A stretch of DNA of 64,000 nt, from the NCBI RefSeq assembly GCF_014203795.1, contig NZ_JACHJU010000005.1:310001-374000 (forward strand), in the 5' to 3' direction. Numbering within the stretch: the first letter of the stretch is position 1; each line of letters starts with the position of its first letter. A model generated the notes under the pieces. It was not told the origin of the DNA. It searched no databases and saw nothing but the letters and a program-made list of their open reading frames with translations. This document shows, piece by piece, positions 34,011 to 42,157 of the stretch. Both the position numbers and the translations under genes were made by a program. Source of the stretch: Streptosporangium album (GTDB lineage Bacteria; Actinomycetota; Actinomycetes; Streptosporangiales; Streptosporangiaceae).

Positions 34011-34769
34011 TCAGACGGCGCGGACGATGACGCCCGCGGCGGTGAGGGCGTCGTGTTCGGCGGGGGGAAGCGCGGTGTCGGTGACGACCATGTCGAGACG
34101 GTCCAGCGGGCAGACGGCACCGAAGGCGGTGCGGGTGAACTTTCCGGAGTCGGTGGCGGCGACGACGCGGCGGGCCGAGGCGATCGCCGCCTGTTTGACG
34201 GCGACGTCGGACAGGTCGTGGGCGGTCATGCCGTGCTCGGCCGACAGGCCGCAGCAGCCGATGACCGCGGTGTCGAAGCGCAGGGAACGGATGGCTTTCT
34301 CGGTCAGGGGGCCGGTGAAGCAGAGCTCGCCGGGGCGCACGTCGCCCCCGGGGAGGACCAGCCGGATCCGCGGGGCCGTACTCAGCTCCTGGGCGGCCTG
34401 CAGGGAGAGCGGCACGACGGTCAGGCGGCGGTCGCGGATCGCTCTGGCGATCTCCAGGTTGGTGGTGCCGCCGTCCAGCAGCACGGCCTCGCCGTCGACG
34501 AGCAGGGAGGCGACCTCGGCGGCGATGCGCCGCTTGGCCTCCGTCGCCTCGCGTTCGCGGACTCCGAAGGGCGGCTCCTCTCCGCGCAGCAGCAGGCTCA
34601 TCGCGCCGCCCCGCACCCGCCGCACCACGCCCTGCTGGGCGAGCTCGTCGAGGTCGCGGCGGATGGTCATCTCCGACACCGCGTGCTCGACCGCCAGCTC
34701 CGTCACCGACACGGTGTCGCTGGTGCGCAGCGCGGTCATGATCGCCCGGATCCGATCAGCACTTTCCAT
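34011..34769 (-). CDS. DeoR-family transcriptional regulator
   Basis: 252 residues from ATG 34769 (12 codons of open frame precede it). The N-terminal HTH reads RIRAIMTALRTSDTVSVTEL and SEMTIRRDLDELAQQG, the DeoR signature; the sensor domain has LLDGGTTNLEIARAI, FTGPLTEKAIRSL and AFGAVCPLDRLDMVVTDTAL. These domains resemble ribose-5-phosphate isomerase and bind phosphosugars. It precedes the MFS copy A gene and is divergent from the WYL regulator with a 57-nt gap that must contain both promoters. Confidence 0.9.
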   Translation of the reverse strand: MESADRIRAIMTALRTSDTVSVTELAVEHAVSEMTIRRDLDELAQQGVVRRVRGGAMSLLLRGEEPPFGVREREATEAKRRIAAEVASLLVDGEAVLLDGGTTNLEIARAIRDRRLTVVPLSLQAAQELSTAPRIRLVLPGGDVRPGELCFTGPLTEKAIRSLRFDTAVIGCCGLSAEHGMTAHDLSDVAVKQAAIASARRVVAATDSGKFTRTAFGAVCPLDRLDMVVTDTALPPAEHDALTAAGVIVRAV

Positions 34770-34791
34770 GCGTTCATTTGAACATGATGGA

Positions 34792-34819
34792 TGTGACTTT
34801 GGCAATCGTGCGGGACAAT
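34792..34819 (+). promoter_or_regulatory. Promoter with GACAAT -10 box for a leaderless WYL regulator
   Basis: GACAAT (34814-34819) lies 7 nt before ATG 34827, with TGTGAC 16 nt upstream as a weak -35 box. The upstream ATG at 34818 falls inside the -10 box, which supports 34827 as the real start. Confidence 0.45.
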
Positions 34820-34826
34820 GGACGTC

Positions 34827-35837
34827 ATGCGCGCAAGTCGTCTGTTGTCACTCCTGCTGCTCCTGCAGACCCGGGGGCGCATGACGGCCACCGAGCTGGC
34901 CCAGGAACTGGAGGTCTCGATCCGTACGGTTTACCGGGACGTGGAGGCCCTGTCGTCGGCGGGGGTCCCCGTCTACGCCGATCGCGGCCCCGCCGGGGGA
35001 TACCAGCTGCTGGACGGCTACCGCACCCGTCTCAACGGGCTGACCGCGCAGGAGGCGTCCTCGCTGTTCCTGGCCGGACTGCCCGGCCCCGCCGCCGAGC
35101 TCGGGCTGGGGGAGGTGGTCGCCAACGCCGAGCTGAAACTGCTCGCCGCGCTGCCCCCCGAGCCGCGCTTCCACGCCGCCCGGATGCGTGAGCGCTTCCA
35201 TCTGGACGTCCCGGGCTGGTATCGGGGAGTCGATGAGGCGCCCTTCCTGGGAGAGGTCTCCGACGCGGTGTGGGACCAGCGCCCGCTGCGCATGACCTAC
35301 CGCCGCTGGGGCCCGCGCGACGTCGAGCGCCTGGCCCACCCCTACGGTCTGGTCCTCAAAGGCGGGGCGTGGTACATGGTGGCCGCCGCCGACGGGGGAG
35401 CGCCGCGCACCTACCGGGTGTCGCGGATCGTCGCCACCGAGCTCCTCGACGGCCACTTCGACCGCCCCGGCGACTTCGACCTGAGTGCCTACTGGGAGCG
35501 TTACGCGATCGACTTCCGGGCGCGGATGCACACCGGCGAGGCCCTGGTGCGCGTGGCGCCCGGGATCGAGGAGATGCTGCGCTACACCGTCGGTGCCGAG
35601 ATCGGCGACGCCGCGCTGGCCGAGGCCGGTCCGCCCGACGAGCAGGGCTGGGTCGTGCTGCGCCTGCCGATCGAGTCGGTCAGGCATGCCCACTGGCTGT
35701 TGCTGCGCCTGGGCGCCGACGTCGAGGTTCTGGAGCCTGCCGAGCTGCGCGACCAGATGGCCGCCACGGTCGCCGGGCTCGCCGGGCTGTACGGAATCGG
35801 CGGGCGGGCCTCCGGGAAGGATGAGTGCAGAAATTAG
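34827..35837 (+). CDS. YafY/WYL-domain transcriptional regulator
   Basis: 336 residues. MRASRLLSLLLLLQTRGRMT followed by ELEVSIRTVYRDVEALSSAG is the HTH_11 domain of YafY-type regulators. The WYL domain follows (RPLRMTYRRWG, then LAHPYGLVLKGGAWYMVAAA and YRVSRIVATELLDGHF, with the Trp-Tyr in AWYMV), and a C-terminal WCX domain (VVLRLPIESVRHAHWLLLRL). WYL domains bind nucleic acid or nucleotide ligands. The gene is divergent from the DeoR-MFS operon. The IS605-type element begins about 70 nt after its stop. Confidence 0.92.
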   Translation: MRASRLLSLLLLLQTRGRMTATELAQELEVSIRTVYRDVEALSSAGVPVYADRGPAGGYQLLDGYRTRLNGLTAQEASSLFLAGLPGPAAELGLGEVVANAELKLLAALPPEPRFHAARMRERFHLDVPGWYRGVDEAPFLGEVSDAVWDQRPLRMTYRRWGPRDVERLAHPYGLVLKGGAWYMVAAADGGAPRTYRVSRIVATELLDGHFDRPGDFDLSAYWERYAIDFRARMHTGEALVRVAPGIEEMLRYTVGAEIGDAALAEAGPPDEQGWVVLRLPIESVRHAHWLLLRLGADVEVLEPAELRDQMAATVAGLAGLYGIGGRASGKDECRN

Positions 35838-36014
35838 CGGTAGAAAGTTGATCTTCATTTCGGTCCGATGGCGGGGCGCATTCGGCCTGGTTACGGGGGT
35901 TACGTTCCTGGGCCATCAGGTTCCCCCGAGGGGACCGTCGCCTTCGGGCGACGGGGGAATCGGGAGCGGGAGGGCCGTCAAGGCCCGAGCGTGCAGTGAC
36001 CTGTCAGGCCTGCG

Positions 36015-36209
36015 CATCGAAAGCCCCAGTTCAAGGGCTTCACCTCCCACCACCTGCGCACCGAGTTCGCGCACCTGCGTTCCCCGTTGCCCACGCTGTG
36101 GTCACGCTCGTATTTCGTGGCCACGGCCGGCGCGGTGAGTGCGCAGACGGGGCGGCGTTACATCGAGACGCGGGACGAGCGGGCGCCCAGGGGCGGTGGC
36201 CGTGCGTAG
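36015..36209 (+). pseudogene. tnpA: IS200-type Y1 transposase (TnpA) C-terminal stump
   Basis: The frame encodes FKGFTSHHLRTEFAHLRSPL and then LWSRSYFVATAGAVSAQTGR and RYIETRDE before TAG 36207-36209. The order matches the end of IS200/IS605 TnpA (KG.SS..LR.EFP....LWS.SYF....G....V..YIE.Q). The HUH motif and catalytic Tyr are missing. Its end overlaps the tnpB start at 36196 by 14 nt, the usual tnpA-tnpB arrangement. Confidence 0.7.
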
Positions 36210-37275
36210 GTCCTACAAGTTCCTGTTGCGTCCCACCGTCGGGCAGGCGATCGCGTTGACCGCGTGCCTGGACGATCACCGCGCCCTGTACAACGCCGCG
36301 TTGGAGCACCGCCGCACCGCCTACGCCAAGGCGAGAGTGAACATCCGCTACGGTGAGCAGTCGGCGGACCTCAAGCACATCCGCGCCGAGGACGGCGACG
36401 GGCAGGGCCGGTGGTCGTTCTCCTCCCAGCAGGCCACCCTGCGCCGCCTCGACAAGGCGTTTCAGGCGTTCTTCGCCCGCGTCAAGGCCGGGCGCACACC
36501 GGGCTTCCCTCGCTTCAAGGGCAAGGGGCGGTTCGACACCGTCGAGTGGCCCAAGGACGGCGACGGCTGCCGCTGGAACTCCCGGCCCGAACACCCCACC
36601 ACCACCTACGTCCGCCTCCAGGGCGTCGGCCACGTCCGGGTGCACCAGCACCGCCCCGTGCGCGGCCGGGTGAAGACGATCAGCATCATCGAGCGAGAAG
36701 GCTCCCGCTGGTATGTGATCGTCTCGTGCGACGACGTGCCCGCCGAAACCTTGCCCGCGACCGGCGCGGCGGTGGGGATCGACCTGGGCGTCGCCTCGCT
36801 GGTCACCACCAGCGACGGCGACCCGCTGGACAACCCCCGCCACCTCGCCGCCTCGGCCGACCGGCTCGCGACCGCCCAGCGCACTCTGACGCGCAAGAAG
36901 CGCGGCTCGACGCGACGGCGCAAGCAGGTGGCTCGCGGCGCTGCACGGCAAGTACGCCGTCAACGCCTCGACGGCGCCCACAAGGCCGCGCTCGCACTGG
37001 TCGACGCCTACGACGTGATCGTCCACGAGGACCTGCGCATCACGAACATGACCAAGCGCGCCGCCCCCAGGCCCGACGGTGAGGGCGGGTATCTGCCCAA
37101 CGGGGCGGCTGCGAAGTCGGGCCTGAACCGAAGCATCCTGGACGCGGGTTGGGGGGTGTTCCTGACGATCCTGTCGCACAAGGCTGAAAGCGCCGGTCGA
37201 GAGCTGATCTCGGTGAACCCCGCCAACATCCTGCGGGCAGGGCTTGCCCTTCGTGAAGCCGCGTGGGCGGCTTAG
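36196..37275 (+). CDS. tnpB: TnpB lacking the zinc finger and last RuvC aspartate
   Basis: 359 residues from GTG 36196 (YKFLLRPTVGQAIALTACLD). RuvC-I Asp near 196 in VGIDLGVASLV and RuvC-II Glu near 278 in VIVHEDLRITNM are present. After ELISVNPAN the sequence goes directly to ILRAGLALREAAWAA and stops. In relatives VNPANTS is followed by about 50 residues with two CxxC pairs and the RuvC-III Asp before (N)ILRAGL. The segment seems to have been lost between two GCCAAC repeats, in frame. It should still bind guide RNA but not cut DNA. Confidence 0.88.
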   Translation: MAVRRSYKFLLRPTVGQAIALTACLDDHRALYNAALEHRRTAYAKARVNIRYGEQSADLKHIRAEDGDGQGRWSFSSQQATLRRLDKAFQAFFARVKAGRTPGFPRFKGKGRFDTVEWPKDGDGCRWNSRPEHPTTTYVRLQGVGHVRVHQHRPVRGRVKTISIIEREGSRWYVIVSCDDVPAETLPATGAAVGIDLGVASLVTTSDGDPLDNPRHLAASADRLATAQRTLTRKKRGSTRRRKQVARGAARQVRRQRLDGAHKAALALVDAYDVIVHEDLRITNMTKRAAPRPDGEGGYLPNGAAAKSGLNRSILDAGWGVFLTILSHKAESAGRELISVNPANILRAGLALREAAWAA

Positions 37276-37311
37276 CGAGAAGCCGCTCCCCTCTGGGAGC
37301 GGAGGAGTCAC
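37276..37311 (+). ncRNA. Right end/reRNA 3' hairpin of second IS605-type element
   Basis: AGAAG, the 8-bp hairpin CCGCTCCC-CTCT-GGGAGCGG (37283-37302) and AGGAGTCAC form the typical reRNA end; the guide would begin at about 37311. A second hairpin of the same core (CTCCC-TTCT-GGGAG, outer arms CGCGT/ACGCG) followed by GGAAGGAGTC lies just beyond, at 37330-37365. Confidence 0.5.
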
Positions 37312-37532
37312 GAGTCGGGAACGGTCTCCCGCGTCTCCCTTCTGGGAGCGACGCGGAAGGAGTCGATCGTCAGCCCTCTCGCCGCGACCGCCTTGGCGAA
37401 CTCCTTGACGGTCATGCCCCAGTACGGCACGCAGTGCAGCACCTCACCCGGTGCGCTGATCTCGCCAGTCGTGGCGTACCACAGCGGCCAGCGCGGCGTC
37501 CGGCCCGCGTCAGTTGACGCGGGCCGGAACAC
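37308..37532 (-). CDS. Short hypothetical protein, 3' end inside IS right end
   Basis: 74 codons from a GTG at 37532. The middle part (EVLHCVPYWGMTVKEFAKAV) looks protein-like, but I do not recognise the family. The stop codon is formed by the IS right end and the last third overlaps the second RE-like hairpin, so the original C-terminus may have been replaced by the insertion. It could also be a chance frame. Confidence 0.35.
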   Translation of the reverse strand: MFRPASTDAGRTPRWPLWYATTGEISAPGEVLHCVPYWGMTVKEFAKAVAARGLTIDSFRVAPRRETRETVPDS

Positions 37533-37550
37533 GGAACCTTCGGCGCCCTT

Positions 37551-38621
37551 TTAGCGGAGCTTGCCGAGGGCGCGGGCGAGGATGGTGGCGGTGTCGGCGA
37601 TGACCTTGTTGTCGTTGGGGGCGTCGGCGGCCGGGTGGGTGGTGTAGATGGTCATGATCAGCGGTGCGGCGGACGCGGAGGTCCGGATGACGGCGATGTC
37701 GTTCGTGGCCCCGTAGGACGCGGAGGTGCCGGTCTTGTCGCCGATGATCCAGGTCTTGGGCAGGCCGGCGCGGATGCGCGTGTCGCCGGTCGTGTTCGCA
37801 CGCAACCAGTCATTCAGCTGCGCCCTGTCCCTGGCGTCGAGCACGTTGCCGGTCGTGACTTTCTGCAGGTCGTGGGCCATGGAGGCGGGGGTGGTGGTGT
37901 CCCGCTTCTCCTTGGGATTCCAGTCGTTGAGCTCGGTCTCCCAGCGGTCCAGGCGGGAGACCGGGTCCTTCAGCGTGCGGAGGTACCTCGTCAGTCCGGA
38001 CGGCCCGCCGATCTGCTTCAGCAGCATGTTGCCCGCGGTGTTGTCGCTGTAGGTGATGGCCGCCTCGCACAGTTGGGCGACGGTCATCCCGTCGTCCACG
38101 TGCTTCTCGGTCCTCGGTGAGTTCTCCTTCACCTCGCTGGCCTTCCAGTGGATGACCCGGTCCATCAGCCCCGGGTCGGAGGTGCGGGCCTTCTGCAACA
38201 CCGCGGCGGATGCCAGCGCCTTGAAGGTGGAGAGCATGGGGAAGCGCTCGCCGGACCGGTAGGTGACCGTCTTTCCTGTGGCCGTGTCGAGGGCGTACGC
38301 GCCGATACGGCTCTCGGAGGACGCCTCCAGCGCACGCAACTGCCTGCGCGCGTCGGCTTCGCGAGACGGCGACCGCAGGCCGTCGAGGGCGGCCTGCCCG
38401 CTTCCCGTCCCCGTCCAGGCCACTGCGGTCCGTGAGATCGCCTGGCTGTCGGCCGAGGCGGTGTTCACACCATAGGCGGCACCGCCCGCCAGGATGGAGA
38501 TCGCCAGTCCGGTGGCTTTCAGGGCCGCGGGGAAGCGGTGGGCGTCGAGACGTCGCATTCCGTCGATGGTCTGGGTGCGATGGCGGCTCCGGTCTGAACC
38601 GCGATGAGGCCGGCTGCCCAC
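37551..38621 (-). CDS. bla: Class A serine beta-lactamase
   Basis: 356 residues from GTG 38621, chosen for the AGGAGGAG site 7 nt upstream; ATG 38558 is an alternative. Exported: ATGLAISILAGGAAYGVNTASA is the hydrophobic signal. All class A motifs are present: nucleophile Ser 131 in MLSTFK, SDN at 192-194, the general base Glu 228 in WETELN, and KTG at 296-298. The Omega loop WETELNDWNPKEKRDTTTP matches Streptomyces-type enzymes. It hydrolyses penicillins and cephalosporins outside the cell. No blaI/blaR genes are adjacent. Confidence 0.95.
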   Translation of the reverse strand: MGSRPHRGSDRSRHRTQTIDGMRRLDAHRFPAALKATGLAISILAGGAAYGVNTASADSQAISRTAVAWTGTGSGQAALDGLRSPSREADARRQLRALEASSESRIGAYALDTATGKTVTYRSGERFPMLSTFKALASAAVLQKARTSDPGLMDRVIHWKASEVKENSPRTEKHVDDGMTVAQLCEAAITYSDNTAGNMLLKQIGGPSGLTRYLRTLKDPVSRLDRWETELNDWNPKEKRDTTTPASMAHDLQKVTTGNVLDARDRAQLNDWLRANTTGDTRIRAGLPKTWIIGDKTGTSASYGATNDIAVIRTSASAAPLIMTIYTTHPAADAPNDNKVIADTATILARALGKLR

Positions 38622-38682
38622 GGCGATGCTCCTCCTCCTGGAGTCCCTTACATGGTTTACTTTGTACAGGGGTGGGGCGGTG

Positions 38683-39282
38683 TCACTCACCGTTACGGAC
38701 ATCGGCCAGCCGCTCGGCAGAGTGACGGATCTCTTCGAAGACAACCGTGCAGCCGTCGCCCAGCGGGCTCTGGGCGAGGAAACCCACCTCCGGGTCGCCG
38801 TCGAGGGCGAAGTAGCGGATGAGGTGCCAGAACCCGTCACCGGTCGAGGCGTGGAAGGCGAAGGCCGTGCCGATCCGGGAGACCCGTAGCCGGATGTCCT
38901 CGCCGTCGGCGGGGAAGGAGTTGCAGTCGTCGGACACTCCCCGGGTCACGACCGACACGATCGTGGGCCTGCCCTGGGGGGAGAGTTCCAGGCAGAACTT
39001 CGCCCAGTGCTCCTCGTCCGCGTGCAGCAGCAGGACACCGGCGTCGTAGGTGGAGGCCAGGTCGAGCCGGATCCGCGCGCTCAGCGTGAAGTCGCCGTCG
39101 AACCGGCCGACCAGAGCGGGGGCGTTGGCGAAGCGGTCGGGACCGCCGGGGTCGGTGAACAGGTCGGTCCGGGGACCGGCGTCGATGGTGAGCGTGTCCC
39201 CACCGGTGACCTTCCAGTCCACCGGCTGGTTCAACCAGTGCAGCCGCGCCGGGACGGCGGGCAGTGTGAGCGGCTCCGTCAC
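38683..39282 (-). CDS. DUF1349 protein (concanavalin-like fold)
   Basis: 199 residues from GTG 39282 (AAGGAG 10 nt upstream; 16 more codons are open). LHWLNQPVDWKVTGGDTLTI, FDGDFTLSARIRLDLASTYD and AGVLLLHADEEHWAKFCLEL, then EVGFLAQSPLGDGCTVVFEE, are the beta strands of DUF1349, a family with a concanavalin A-like sandwich. Cytoplasmic; the yeast relative is annotated as a regulator of an enolase protein, but the role is not known. It lies 61 nt upstream of the beta-lactamase gene on the same strand. Confidence 0.85.
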   Translation of the reverse strand: MTEPLTLPAVPARLHWLNQPVDWKVTGGDTLTIDAGPRTDLFTDPGGPDRFANAPALVGRFDGDFTLSARIRLDLASTYDAGVLLLHADEEHWAKFCLELSPQGRPTIVSVVTRGVSDDCNSFPADGEDIRLRVSRIGTAFAFHASTGDGFWHLIRYFALDGDPEVGFLAQSPLGDGCTVVFEEIRHSAERLADVRNGE

Positions 39283-39399
39283 GGTTCTCGCACTCCTTGG
39301 CATCGCAGAGCAGTCCCCGCCACCGCGCACGATACCCCTTCCCTGATCGTCTGTGGAGTCAGGGGAAGGGGTTGCGGACGGGGCCGGGCTGGACCGTGC

Positions 39400-39810
39400 T
39401 CAGGGGGCGGTTGGTGCCGCCGGTAGCGGCGCGAACAGGTCGACGCCGTTGCCGTCCGGGTCGCGCACCAGGGCGTAACGCTGCCCCCAGACCGCGTCCC
39501 AGGGGGACCTGTGCCCCTCGTAGCCGGCCTGGACGAGGTCGGTATAGATCCGGTCCACCTCGGCTGGCTCGTCGCAGGCGAACGCCAGGCTGATCCGAGC
39601 ACTCCCGTGGGGCGGAGCCCATTCCGGGTCGAAGGAGCGGATGGTTTCGGTGCTGTCCCAGGCGAGCCGCAGCCCACCGGGAAGGGACACTTCGACATGC
39701 GGCTCGTTGTCCGCCGCCGGGGGGATGTCCAGCCCGAGACGGCGGTAGAAGGTCAACGACTTGCTCATGTCGGCCACGACGAGGCCGATCAGGTTGAATG
39801 AAGATGCCAT
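39400..39810 (-). CDS. VOC (glyoxalase/bleomycin-resistance) family protein
   Basis: 136 residues from ATG 39810. Two beta-alpha-beta-beta-beta units: FNLIGLVVADMSKSLTFYRR with HVEVSLPGGLRLAWD, and RISLAFACDEPAEVDRIYTD with YALVRDPDGNGVDLFAPL. The DPDGNGVDLF ending is diagnostic. The first-strand metal ligand (His/Gln) is replaced by Leu-Ile-Gly-Leu, so enzyme activity is doubtful; it may sequester a drug. It stands alone. Confidence 0.87.
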   Translation of the reverse strand: MASSFNLIGLVVADMSKSLTFYRRLGLDIPPAADNEPHVEVSLPGGLRLAWDSTETIRSFDPEWAPPHGSARISLAFACDEPAEVDRIYTDLVQAGYEGHRSPWDAVWGQRYALVRDPDGNGVDLFAPLPAAPTAP

Positions 39811-40037
39811 GCCCGTCACGGTAGGAGCCCGGTGGCCAGGTCGTCTTGAAGGGATCGGACGCGTCCGCGCCCGTGCCACGCCGGGGACGGGATGACCGGG
39901 TGTGATCCGCCCTGGGCGGCGGCGAAGTCCGATTCGACCGGCTCATCGACCTCTCTTGGAAGACCCGCGACGTCGGCGGTCCCCTCAAGCCCCGGAGGGC
40001 GCGCCCAAAGAAAGGCGCCGAGCGGAAATCCCTCGAA

Positions 40038-40280
40038 TTGCCTCCGGCGATTGACGTCACCGCCTTCTTCCAGCTCCGCGCCCGCATCGCCGGTGACGTC
40101 GTGCAGAAGTTCGTGACGTACCAGCTGCGCCTGGTGATCATGGATGATATATCCCGACATATGGCGGAAAGTTCAGCCTTGCGGGACTTCGTATCCGAGA
40201 CGAACAGGGGCGATCACGTCTGGTTCCTGTCCAGCGTGGAGGAGCTCGGCGATCGCCTGATCCAGCGTCACGGCGCCTGA
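40038..40280 (+). pseudogene. DUF4180 protein stump beside tRNA-Cys
   Basis: FFQLRARIAGDVVQKFVTYQ, LRLVIMDDISRHMAESSALR and DFVSETNRGDHVWFLSSVEE match the C-terminal two thirds of DUF4180 proteins. The N-terminal half, normally ending in a Glu-Arg-Leu...FF segment, is replaced by unrelated sequence and only a TTG could start this frame. It ends 14 nt before the tRNA gene. Confidence 0.6.
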
Positions 40281-40294
40281 CCCTCTACCTGTAC

Positions 40295-40366
40295 GGCCGT
40301 GTGCCCGAGTGGCCCAGGGAACCGCCTGCAAAGCGGTGTATGCCGGTTCGATTCCGGTCACGGCCT
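40295..40366 (+). tRNA. tRNA-Cys (GCA)
   Basis: The acceptor stem GGCCGTG/CACGGCC is perfect (7 bp). The anticodon arm is ACCGC-CTGCAAA-GCGGT with anticodon GCA, and the T arm reads GCCGG-TTCGATT-CCGGT. The discriminator base is T, the identity element for CysRS. The CCA end is not encoded. The gene ends 1 nt before the convergent NmrA gene's stop codon. Confidence 0.95.
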
Positions 40367-40367
40367 C

Positions 40368-41177
40368 TTATTCGGAAAGCATTCGGAGGGCGGCGGTGAC
40401 GGCCTGGTGCAGGGTGGTGGCGGGACGGCGGAGCACTCGCTGCAGGTCGGTGGTCTGGGCCTCCAGCGCACCGGCGCGGACCTGACCGTTGAGCCAGCGC
40501 AGGGCGCCGCTCGCCTCGTCGGGTGTCTCGCGGTAGGTCACCGGGGTGCCGCAGACCTCGGTGAGGGTCCGGGCGAGCTGCGGGTAGGTCCACAGTGCGC
40601 CGGTGAAGTCGTAGCCGCGGCCCAGGTGTCCCTCGCCGGTCAGCACGTTCGCGGCGGCCTCGGCCAGGTCGGCCCGTGACGCGGTGTTGAGACCGCGCCC
40701 GCCGGTGGCGTCGGTCAGCTCGCCGGAGGCGACGGCGGCTCGCAGGCCCGGATTGAGGAACGCCTCGCTGTAGTAGGGGTGGCGCAGCATCGTGTACGGC
40801 AGGCCGGTGTCGAGGATGGCCTTCTCGGTGGCGCCCGTGCCATCGGTGCCGGCGCCCAGGAAGCTGGTGTAGGCGATGGCGCCGACGCCGGCGATCCGGG
40901 CCGCGTCGACGGCGGCCTGATGGTGGGAGACGCGGCGGGCGGGGTCCAGCTCGGGGGAGGAGATCAGCAGTAGCCGCCTGGCGTCGTCGAAGGCCTCTCG
41001 CAGGCTCGCCGGGTCGTCGTAGTCGCCGTGGCGCACCTGGACGCCGCGGGCCCTCAGGTCGGCGGCGGCGCCGGGGACGCGCACTGCGGCGGCGACGTCA
41101 CCGGCGGGCACCCGGGTCAGCAGCCGGTCGATGACCAGGCGGCCGAGCGTGCCGGAAGCGGCGGAAACAACGATCAT
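40368..41177 (-). CDS. NmrA/QOR2-like NAD(P)-binding SDR
   Basis: 269 residues. The Rossmann start IVVSAASGTLGRLVIDRLL (extended SDR, GxxGxxG-like AASGTLG), then GVQVRHGDYDDPASLREAFD and RLLLISSPELDPARRVSHHQ, match the NmrA/QOR2 group of atypical SDRs: NADPH-dependent quinone reductases or redox sensors. The Tyr-x-x-x-Lys active site of typical SDRs is absent, as in this group. Clustered with a nitroreductase and a MarR regulator, it may serve quinone or electrophile detoxification. Confidence 0.87.
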   Translation of the reverse strand: MIVVSAASGTLGRLVIDRLLTRVPAGDVAAAVRVPGAAADLRARGVQVRHGDYDDPASLREAFDDARRLLLISSPELDPARRVSHHQAAVDAARIAGVGAIAYTSFLGAGTDGTGATEKAILDTGLPYTMLRHPYYSEAFLNPGLRAAVASGELTDATGGRGLNTASRADLAEAAANVLTGEGHLGRGYDFTGALWTYPQLARTLTEVCGTPVTYRETPDEASGALRWLNGQVRAGALEAQTTDLQRVLRRPATTLHQAVTAALRMLSE

Positions 41178-41322
41178 GTGGAACTCCGGTGGTCGTGCGG
41201 GAGGCGACCGAACCTATCCGGGCGACGGGCGCCGCGGGAAATGGTTTTTCCTCCTGAGGCGGCGGCCCCCGGCGCTGACGTGACCGTCTGTGTCTCGCGC
41301 CAGGAGCGGGTGGCCTGAGGCC

Positions 41323-41970
41323 CTACCACCTCTCCCAGTGCAGGACCTCCTCGCGGGGGATCCGGTGGGCGGGCTTGAAGTCGGTCCCGATGGTGAAGGC
41401 CAGGGGGATGAACGCGGCGAGCATGACCTCCTCGTACGGCACGCCCAACACCGTGGCCAGTTCGCGTTCCAGCGGGCCCTGTGCCGTCGTCCAGACGGTG
41501 CCCAGCCCACGGGCGCGGGCGGCGAGCATGAAGTTCCACACCGCAGGCAGGATCGATCCCCAGGTCATGGACTGGTCGAGCACGGATGCCCGGTCGGTGC
41601 GACCCTCCACTGCGGGGATGACGAACGCGGGGACGCGGTGGATGTTGTCGTAGAGGTGCTGCAGGCCCTGGGAGATCCGTTCCATGGAGCCGGGGTGGGC
41701 GTACATGCGGTGCAGGTCGCGCCCGTTCGGCGGCCGTCCACCGCCGGTGGCCAGTGCGCGGCGGAAGATGTCGGCCACGGCCAGTCGCCGGGCCTGGTCG
41801 GTGACGACCAGGAAGTGCCAGCGCTGCCGGTTGCGGCCGGTCGGTGCCTGGGTCGCCAGGCCCACGCACTCTTCGATGAGCTCGCGCGGGACGGGGCGGG
41901 TGAGGTCGAGACGCCTGCGCACCGCGCGTGTGGTGGACAGCAGTTCGTCGGGGGGCAGGTCCAGGGTCAT
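41323..41970 (-). CDS. Nitroreductase-family FMN oxidoreductase
   Basis: 215 residues from ATG 41970 with AAGGAAC upstream. TTRAVRRRLDLTRPVPRELI and QAPTGRNRQRWHFLVVTD (FMN-binding SxxNxQPW-like segment), then WGSILPAVWNFMLAARARGL and GVPYEEVMLAAFIPLAFTIG, are the nitroreductase fold. These dimeric flavoproteins reduce nitro groups, quinones or flavins with NAD(P)H. Divergent from the MarR gene with an operator-bearing gap of about 190 nt, so it is the likely MarR target. Confidence 0.9.
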   Translation of the reverse strand: MTLDLPPDELLSTTRAVRRRLDLTRPVPRELIEECVGLATQAPTGRNRQRWHFLVVTDQARRLAVADIFRRALATGGGRPPNGRDLHRMYAHPGSMERISQGLQHLYDNIHRVPAFVIPAVEGRTDRASVLDQSMTWGSILPAVWNFMLAARARGLGTVWTTAQGPLERELATVLGVPYEEVMLAAFIPLAFTIGTDFKPAHRIPREEVLHWERW

Positions 41971-42035
41971 GACGGGTTCCTTGAGGCCGGGACGGGTTCG
42001 GTGTCGGGAGTGGGGCGCACCGCGACCACTCTCCA

Positions 42036-42114
42036 TCTGATATCAGACAATCTGCGAACAGATGGTTTTGGCCGTATGACTCCCAATCATCTTCTGTCAA
42101 ACAATTGATTTTGA
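42036..42114. promoter_or_regulatory. Two palindromes in the nitroreductase/marR gap
   Basis: TCTGATATCAGA (42036-42047, perfect) and AAACAATTGATT centred at 42104 (CAATTG core) lie between the divergent genes. TTGACA on the minus strand near 42094 may be the -35 box for the nitroreductase gene. MarR dimers bind short dyads of this type. Confidence 0.5.
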
Positions 42115-42157
42115 GATGGTTGGTGTAGGCTGGCTCTGCCGAGAGAAGAGGGGATCG

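Larger units (their letters stand above)
35910..37311 (+). mobile_element. Second IS605-type element (tnpA stump plus damaged tnpB)
   Basis: The left end carries a long hairpin: TTCCCCC (35921) pairs with GGGGGAA (to 35959) around CCGTCGCC-TTCG-GGCGACGG. The right end has CCGCTCCC-CTCT-GGGAGCGG (37283-37302) followed by AGGAGTCAC. Inside are the last ~60 codons of an IS200-type tnpA overlapping the start of a tnpB with an internal deletion. It cannot move on its own. Confidence 0.7.

Noticed and set aside
33096..34781. 561-codon plus-strand frame
   Set aside because: It is antisense to the MFS and DeoR genes, is Gly/Asp/Gln/His rich and has no ribosome site; a high-GC shadow.
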